NCBI GenBank assembly: GCA_039881045.1
Contig: JAYWVB010000008.1
Location: 930,001 to 994,000, forward strand
DNA from: Chaetomium olivaceum
Taxonomy: Eukaryota > Ascomycota > Sordariomycetes > Sordariales > Chaetomiaceae
DNA: 64,000 bases
Reading direction: 5' to 3'
The notes beneath the pieces are model-generated. The model did no database searches and was not told where the DNA came from. It saw only the letters and a program-made list of their open reading frames with translations. The position numbers and the translations under genes are program-made. Below are positions 57,801-64,000 of this stretch, one piece after another (the stretch's first letter is position 1; every line of letters begins with the position of its first letter).

Positions 57801-59249
57801 CGTGCTCCTCTTTCACCTCTCCCCTTGGAGAGACGCTTCGGAATGCCAAGCACTCGCTCCACATTCTCGGTGATGCGAATTGTTTACGAATATCCCAAAT
57901 TCAATCGGTTGTTGCCTGAAGGTTACACAAACCAAACCACCTCGCCGCCGGAGTTGAACTCGAAATACTGTGTACTCAAACTTTTGCTTTTTGAGGTTTG
58001 ATATCCAGATGGCTGCATGTGGCAACTGGGATTGTTGTGTCAGAATTTGAGAGACGTTTGGATGACCAACCCCCTCGAGCATCCCGGGTTCCAGACGCAA
58101 GGTCCACAACAACCCGACAAAGTTCCAAGTTCGGTGCTCCAGTTCAAATAACTATTGTACATAACTACCTTCAATGTCGACGAGCGGATGTCTGGGCATA
58201 TTTAAATATTCGGATGATAGGGAGCGCCCAGATCAGAATAAGCTGTGTGGGTAAGGCGACTCTTGCCCGTGCACGCCACTTCCCGTCATGCCCGGGCATT
58301 CTCCATGATTGCTGGCTCCCTAACCGCCGAAGGAAAGAAGGGGCGATTTTATTGCAGCAGTTCCCGTCCCGATAGACCACTCGGCGGGCCATTGCTGGCG
58401 CCAGTGTAACGGCGGGCTTTGGGGTGGGCGCCTACAGGCCCGTGCGGGGCCGCCCCCTCGCCCCATACAGGCCAGTCCATTGTCGCCAAACCCTGGTCTC
58501 CCGACGCCATCTGAAACGGTTCCCGTCAGGGAGCGTGAAATCGAACGCAGGACAACCTCTGCGACAGGCTGAACCAGGCGGTTGACTCGCCCAGTGGAGC
58601 AGAATCGCCTGCTTCTTTTCGCCTTGTCCAATCTCTGACTGGTCGCTTTGGTCTTGGTATCAAAGCAGAATCTGGCAATTGTGGCTCCTCAACTTCAAGC
58701 CAAGCCCTGGCTGCCCTGGCGAAGGTCGGCTCCCCGTTCGTCGTCCCATCCCGGCGGTGCTTCGGTCGTGTCTCTGCTCTTGCTGCTTTGCTCTCCCGTT
58801 TTCTCTCCTTTGCTCGTTTTGAGATGGGGTATCCTATCTAATATTGGTAACTTTGGTTTGAGGCTAGAACCTCGTTTCTTTCTTTTCGGTGGTTTGAGTT
58901 TTGCTGTTCTCTTCTCTTCGGCTTCTGTCCCTCTTCTTCGCTTCTGCCCTTGTCAGGTCAGATCCGCGATCCCGCCCAGGCTCATTCGTCGAGTTCGGTG
59001 CTCGATGTCTTGGTAACAGCCAGCGCGGTCTTTCACTCTTCGTTTCTTCACGACACCTTCTTTTAATCCATCTTCTTTCTTTCTTTCCGCGGTACCGGGA
59101 TTGCCGGTCGATCTCGCCCGTTCCACTCCTTGCGAGCAGGAAGAATCTATCGACGCTGGTCGTCAGTCAAATCGAGTTGTAAAGGGGATATATCAAGAGG
59201 ATAAACAGGGTTACGTCTCCAAGGACCGTTCGATACCTAGTTGGACAAG
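54895..59249. other. Divergent 4.4 kb between Mcm1 and the tetraspanin
   Basis: The shared upstream region of two divergently transcribed genes. No frame has a recognisable domain. It holds a T-rich tract (55677-55695), the AGGTA palindrome at 56802-56820 and, from about 58640, a C/T-rich plus-strand stretch that looks like the tetraspanin leader. Confidence 0.5.
56802..56820. repeat. CCTAGG-centred palindrome of the AGGTA type
   Basis: CTACCTAGGTAG is a perfect 12-base palindrome followed directly by GTACC. Related elements occur at 1387, 7791, 26440 and 27601. Confidence 0.8.
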
Positions 59250-60096
59250 ATGGCGAATAAGATCCAGATCGCCTACTTGGTCGCCGATTTCCTCTTCTTG
59301 CTCATGGGCGTCTTTATCCTCGGCTTCTCCGTCATTGTCAACAACATCAAGGACGAGGTACCAGAAAATGGGAGGCAGGCGGCAAGGAACCTCTTCTACC
59401 GGGATTTCCCCTTGACAGGTTGGTGGTGGCTGGATCAGTTGGCGGATAGCGAACCTTTGCTAATTTGCATGTAGCCGGTATTGTCAACGCCGTCTTCATT
59501 TTCATCACCTTCTTCGTCACCCTCCCTGGCCTCGCCACCTCCTCACGCAAGTGGCTCAAGCTCGCGAGCTACATGGCTGTGGTCTGCCTGGTATTCACCA
59601 TGATTCTCGGGCTCTACCTATGGATCGGGACCCTCAGGCTGAGGGACGATTTCGGCCCCCGTTTCTCCGCCCAACCCAACGACATCAAGAGCCTCATGCA
59701 GATCGAGGTTAGTCTCTCTCCCACCACAAAAACCATCTCCGCACCAAACCGCCCACCCCCCTCCCCCCCAACCTTCTTACTGAACAATCCACCCACTAAC
59801 AAACCCCCCCCCTCCCATCACAGTTCAACTGCTGCGGCTACTTCAACAGCAGCAGCCCGGCCTTCATCACGGACGCCATGTGCCCGAGCAAGGCCGCCGC
59901 GGCCGTCATGCGCGGGTGCGCCACGCCCATCTCGGGCTTCGCCAACGTCTTCATCGACAACATCTTCACGGCGCTCTTCGGCATCGTCGGCTTCGACGTC
60001 ATCTTCATCATGGCCACCGCCTGCCTGCTCAAGGACCGCAAGGAGCGCGAGCGCTTCCAGCATATCGATGAGAAGAACGGGTTTGGGCGGATCTAA
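59250..60096 (+). CDS. pls1: Pls1-type tetraspanin
   Basis: Exons 59250-59418, 59475-59707 and 59824-60096 join to 224 residues, the typical size of Pls1. Four transmembrane helices are visible: IAYLVADFLFLLMGVFILGF, AGIVNAVFIFITFFVTL, YMAVVCLVFTMILGLYLW, and FGIVGFDVIFIMATACLL near the end. The large extracellular loop carries the hallmark CCG (EFNCCGYFN) and two further cysteines (AMCPSKAAAA, RGCATP). The tail is LKDRKERERFQHIDEKNGFG. All splice joins are in frame. Fungal Pls1 is needed for appressorium or ascospore germ-pore function, acting with NADPH oxidase Nox2 (established for Magnaporthe, Botrytis and Podospora). Tsp3 is the alternative ascomycete tetraspanin family; length and the conserved tail favour Pls1. 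It is convergent with the NIPA-like gene. Confidence 0.83.
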
Positions 60097-60650
60097 AGGG
60101 GGGGAAATGGGGGATTAGAGGGTTGGGTTGTGTGTGTGTGTGTGTGTGTGTTGGTGGTGGTGGAGGAGAAAAGGAAGCGAAGGGGGTGGATATCTCCTTC
60201 GACAAGCGCTATGTTGTCGTCTGTGGAATGCTTGGTTGAGCTATAACTCCGGAACGTGGAAGACGGAATAATGAGCGTGGCATGGTCCCTCTTGATTCAC
60301 TTTCGGCCTTGCTAGTCGATTTCTCTCTGATATAGAGGGTGTGTCTTCTCTCTGTGTGCATTAAGTGCGGCGAAGCTAGCCCGGCTTGAAGAGACCTCAA
60401 ACCATTATTTATCAAACCAATCGAAATAAAATCAGGAGGAAGAGAGCCTCTGTCACCTCTGAACCTTGTTATCGGGAGTCAATGTCCAGACGTCACTGTC
60501 AGGACGACTGACACAATTCTGCAATGTAGAGGTATCTTATCTGGTCTGAATGGTATATTGTATATAACCCTGCTTCAACGCATACAACGCCACGCCAATG
60601 CAAATCCAAGTTGGATGCCAGTTGAACAAAGGAGCAAAAACAGACTTAAT
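60097..60650. other. Convergent 3' region between the tetraspanin and NIPA-like genes
   Basis: Only 3' untranslated sequence is expected. It holds a TG microsatellite and AT-rich stretches, including a plus-strand AATAAA at about 60425 that could serve as the tetraspanin polyadenylation signal. Confidence 0.6.
60129..60151. repeat. (TG)n microsatellite
   Basis: About eleven TG units just downstream of the tetraspanin stop codon, probably within its 3' untranslated region. Confidence 0.92.
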
Positions 60651-62459
60651 TTAAACTGGGGAATCATCCTGTCTCATCCTCCCCGACCCCGACCCCGGCC
60701 CCTGATTTGGCCCTGGGTCTGATACCAGTGGCGGCGGCCTCTCTGAGGAAGGCCCTGCCAATCCGGCCTCCAAATCCTCCCTGCGGGTGGGAGCTGCTGT
60801 CCAACTCGCAGAACTCGCCCTCGGAGAGTCCGTTAGCCCCGTTGGCCTTGGCTTATTCCCCCACCATTTCAAGCCAAATACATTTCTTGCCAGACCCTGA
60901 AATCCGCCCGACGACTTCCGGGCCGTGGTTTTCCGAGCTGTGAAACCCGGGAAACCAGTTGATTTCCGCCGCTTCTTGAGATTTATTCTCTGTGGTGGCA
61001 TAAGCGGCTCGCTTTCCTCAGTGCCTTCGCCTTCTATTGTCCCTCGCCTTGTTGTAAACGAGAGGGAGTGCCGATGACCGGGTAGCGTGGTTGACCGACG
61101 TCTGCTGAACGCGGGGGACGCCGGCTCTGGTGTGCTGCGGTCCTCGAGCTCATCCCAGATCTCGGCCTGTTCCGCCCAACGGGACGAGGCCGCCCTTGTA
61201 GCGCGGGTCATTGAGCTTTGCCTTTGCGGCTCGGAAGGACCAGGGGCCATTGAAACATCGGGAGACTGGGGTGGCGCGAACGTCTGATAATTGGACTGCG
61301 TTGAAGATTCACCCTCGGTTTCGTCAAGGAGCGCAGAGCGCAGTGAAACCTCTTCCCCATCTTCTTCGCCGTCCGTATCCTCGATGAGCCCCAGACCGGG
61401 CGCCAATGTTGACTGTCCAACGCCCGGGGTGTGTTGTTCATCGCTGAGGCGCCATGATAACGCAAGCACACCTGTAAGGAGAATGACGGTCCCGAGCGTG
61501 ATGAGGCATGCGCGTAGGGGGTAGATGAGGTCAGTCTGGCGGAAGTAGATGAGCCCGTCGAGGATCGCGATGATGTTGTAAATGCAAAATATTAACGGGT
61601 ATAGAACCGATGTCGAGACCAGCTTGAGGCCGCGGTGAAGATAGTAGAGTTGCGTCAGCGCGAGAGTAATGAGGGTGAGAACCAGCATCCACGATTGCCA
61701 GTGGACGAACTGATTGTCGCCATCGGCGATCGTCCTGACGATCAGCTCAACGGCTGACTTGGCCACGAGAAGAGAGTGCGCAGATAAGGTGCCGCTTATG
61801 CACCCGTACGAGAAGCCTCGCGCGAGGCGGAACCGGGGATCTTGCATCAGTGTCGTGAAGTGGCTCACGAGTTCGGTTGCAACGGCGAGGCCGATGACGA
61901 AGACGGCCTGGAAGGACATCCAGAGCACGAATGGTCGTCTCCCCAATAGGTCCAGCAGCTCACTCAGCTTGTGCGCCGGCGACGGGATCGCGCCAAAGAT
62001 CGCAATTAAGACGGCCCCGCCGCAAACAAGCAATGTCCCCCATAGTGACCACCTTGTGAACGGTTCTCCGAGTATAAGAGTGGCGCAAATCGAGTTGAAA
62101 ACCAAACCCGACGCCTGAAGTGTCGATAAAACCGGCAACGGGAGCGTGGATATTTGAACCGAACTTCCAACAACATTGGATATGATGAACATGCCCATCC
62201 CCAGCTGCCACCTCCTCCTTCGGTATGGCGGCCGCCTCACATCGTAGGGCGCCTTTTCGTCTTCGAGAATATGCGACTTCCGTTGAAGTGTGAGACCCAG
62301 GCTCTGAACACTTGTGGACAAAAGACCGACTATGATTCCGAGCTACGTGTTCGTTCTCGTATTAGCAACAGCAACTGGGAAGACTTGGTTTGTCGGGGCA
62401 AAGGCGGATCAGCTTACAGCAATGCTCCCGCCAGGAGAGATGCCGCCTATGAGCCCCAT
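60651..62459 (-). CDS. NIPA-like (DUF803) magnesium transporter family protein
   Basis: Two exons on the minus strand (62459-62418 and 62342-60651) give 577 residues. The 14-codon first exon (MGLIGGISPGGSIA) joins in phase to LGIIVGLLSTSVQSLGLTLQ, which forms TM1 and the family's RKSHILEDE loop. Eight to nine hydrophobic helices follow up to about residue 340, including LPLPVLSTLQASGLVFNSIC and LYPLIFCIYNIIAILDGLIY. The remaining 235 residues are a hydrophilic Ser/Arg/Pro-rich cytosolic tail without a recognised domain. NIPA proteins belong to the drug/metabolite transporter superfamily, and some move Mg2+; the substrate here is inferred. The gene is divergent from the V-ATPase gene with 1.1 kb between the starts. 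Confidence 0.88.
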
Positions 62460-63588
62460 TGCGGTGGCGGCAAGAGGCTGCAGGCGGTGTACTATCGTAA
62501 TCGCATGTGGTAAACGATCTGAAGATGCGCCGGTTCGTCTGAGGGAGTGGAGGAGGATGTAGGGTTTGTTCGTGAGATTCTCTGGCTTGGCCCCAGAAGC
62601 TGGTCGTGGTTGGCCGCTAGTTAGATCGCAGACCGGATGGTGGACCGCCGGGTTTTGATCAGATTATTATCTTCGTATTGCGGTATAGGAAATCTCTAAG
62701 GAATGACGCCACCCTTCGGCAAATGGATTGTGGGCTGCGGTGAGCGTGGTGGACAAGGCGGGTGGTGTTCGTCACGACCACTGGGGTTACGGCCAGCGAT
62801 CATGCGGCGCGACCGCCCGTCGTGGGGAAGCGGCCCTGAAGCAGGCCAGCAACACACCGGGTGCAGCACAAGTGTGAGACAGTGGGCCGCAGGGCCTTCA
62901 ATCGTCGTCGCGAATGGTCAGAGGATAGCCGCCAAAAACGGGTGCACTTGTGTTCCTGGGGACAGAATGGTGGAAAAGACAACTACAAAAGTCCAGGCGA
63001 AACGTTGGGTCCTCTCAGAGGCCCTGACCCATGGCACCACGACGACGGACCTGTGACGCCAGCTCAGATGGTGAGTGGCGCTGCAGGCCAATGCACTGTG
63101 CGTCTGGGCTTTGTTGGGGCGATGGATGAAGCAATCATATCCATCCAGTGATTCAGCCACTGGCGCTCAGACTGTGGCTGGTGCACGTTGTTTCATTGGC
63201 CAACACAACGCTATCTTTGTCGGGCGGGACTCGGCAAGGTGGGGTGGTGCTGTGGCTGGTGTTTTCCAAGTTGGCCGTCAGCCCGCGCCTTTGCCAAGGC
63301 GCTGTAGCAGGTAACCCATGTCTGGAGCAGCTGCGTCAACGGCGCTGTTGTGTTGGTTGACACCCTCAGACACACCACCACACTGCAACACCAAGACCAC
63401 GAGGTTTCCGCAGTCTACCGAATTCGACAACCCTCTCGTATAAACCCGCACTCTATATCTCGACAAAAACGACCTTCCAGTTGATCACCGCCTCGAAGCT
63501 CGCTTGCTTGCCCCCCCCTCTTCCTCTTCCACCTCGAGCTTGTCGGACCCGCACCCTTCCCAGTCCGCCCAACAACCACCCCGTCAAG
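62460..63588. other. Divergent promoter region between the NIPA-like and V-ATPase genes
   Basis: Shared upstream region with no gene seen. The last 150 bases before the V-ATPase ATG are C/T-rich, typical of a highly expressed fungal gene leader. Confidence 0.6.
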
Positions 63589-64000
63589 ATGTCGCAAATT
63601 CACTCCTTGTCCGACGATCAGGTACGGCGATATACCCAACCTCAAGCTTTGCGCAAGGCGTTGCTTAGGCCATCCCCAACCAAACATCATTAGCGACGTT
63701 CAGCACCTATCTTCCCCCCTTCCCCCCCTCATGACGACCCCCACACCACCACACCACACCACCACCACCACTCACCACCACCACCCTCACCACCCGGGAA
63801 CCACCTTCTAACGAAGCCATGCTTTTCACTAGGTCGGACAAGAGCTGCGCAAGATGACAGCGTTCATCAAGCAAGAGGCGACGGAGAAGGCGCGCGAGAT
63901 CGAGATCAAGGCGGACGAGGAGTTCGCGATCGAGAAGTCGAAGCTGGTGCGGCAGGAGACGGACGCCATCGACACGGCGTACCAGAAGAAGTTCAAGCAG
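63589..64000 (+). CDS. vma4: V-type proton ATPase subunit E, 5' part (partial)
   Basis: Exon 1 (63589-63621) encodes MSQIHSLSDDQ. After a 211-base intron (63622-63832), exon 2 continues VGQELRKMTAFIKQEATEKA, REIEIKADEEFAIEKSKLVR, QETDAIDTAYQKKFKQ to the window end. This is the N-terminal coiled-coil helix of subunit E, which pairs with subunit G in the peripheral stalk of the vacuolar proton pump. About 67 of an expected 225-230 residues are visible. The ATG context (CGTCAAGATGTC) is good, and the splice gives the conserved family N-terminus. Confidence 0.95.
63739..63795. repeat. (CAC)n-rich low-complexity tract in the V-ATPase intron
   Basis: Imperfect CCA/CAC repeats fill the middle of the first intron of the subunit E gene. 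Confidence 0.85.

Overview
The window looks like nuclear DNA of a filamentous ascomycete, probably a Sordariomycete and most likely of the Sordariales/Chaetomiaceae type. The grounds are short GT-AG introns of about 50-150 bases, GC-rich exons with C/G-ending codons, long pyrimidine-rich leaders, abundant intergenic microsatellites, and a fungal gene set (an SAD-1/RrpB-like RNA-dependent RNA polymerase, a class III chitinase with LysM and GPI signal, an Mcm1 MADS protein, a Pls1-type tetraspanin). Species was not determined.

Layout, left to right: the 5' part of an RNA-dependent RNA polymerase (minus, cut by the window start); mitochondrial D-lactate dehydrogenase (minus, six exons); a gene-poor 4.3 kb stretch; ribosomal protein S4 (minus) with a telomere-repeat-like box in its promoter; a double-Myb Teb1/Tay1-like telobox-binding protein (minus); a modular GH18-LysM-GPI chitinase (minus) whose frame is broken at four points; 5.4 kb without a secure gene; an atypical small kinase-like gene (plus, two frame breaks); a Mid2-like mucin membrane sensor (plus); a small secreted cysteine protein (plus, one frame break); a giant coiled-coil scaffold protein of at least 2,337 residues (plus); 7.4 kb without a secure gene; a C2H2 zinc-finger regulator (plus); 4.8 kb of low-complexity DNA; a Ctr-family copper transporter (plus, one frame break in a G run); Mcm1 (minus); 4.4 kb without a secure gene; a Pls1-like tetraspanin (plus); a NIPA/DUF803 magnesium-transporter-like protein (minus); and the 5' end of V-ATPase subunit E (plus, cut by the window end).

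This is an ordinary euchromatic fungal segment, not a biosynthetic or defence cluster. The genes are housekeeping (S4, V-ATPase E, D-lactate dehydrogenase), cell surface and wall (chitinase, Mid2-like sensor, secreted protein, tetraspanin), metal transport (Ctr, NIPA) and regulation (RdRP, Teb1-like, C2H2, Mcm1). I saw no tRNA, 5S rRNA, CRISPR or intact transposon by eye.

Two points deserve follow-up. First, four otherwise well-conserved genes carry single-base frame breaks, mostly one missing base and often in C or G runs. This looks more like base undercalling in the assembly than gene death. Second, a telobox sits in the S4 promoter directly next to a gene for a Teb1-like telobox-binding protein.
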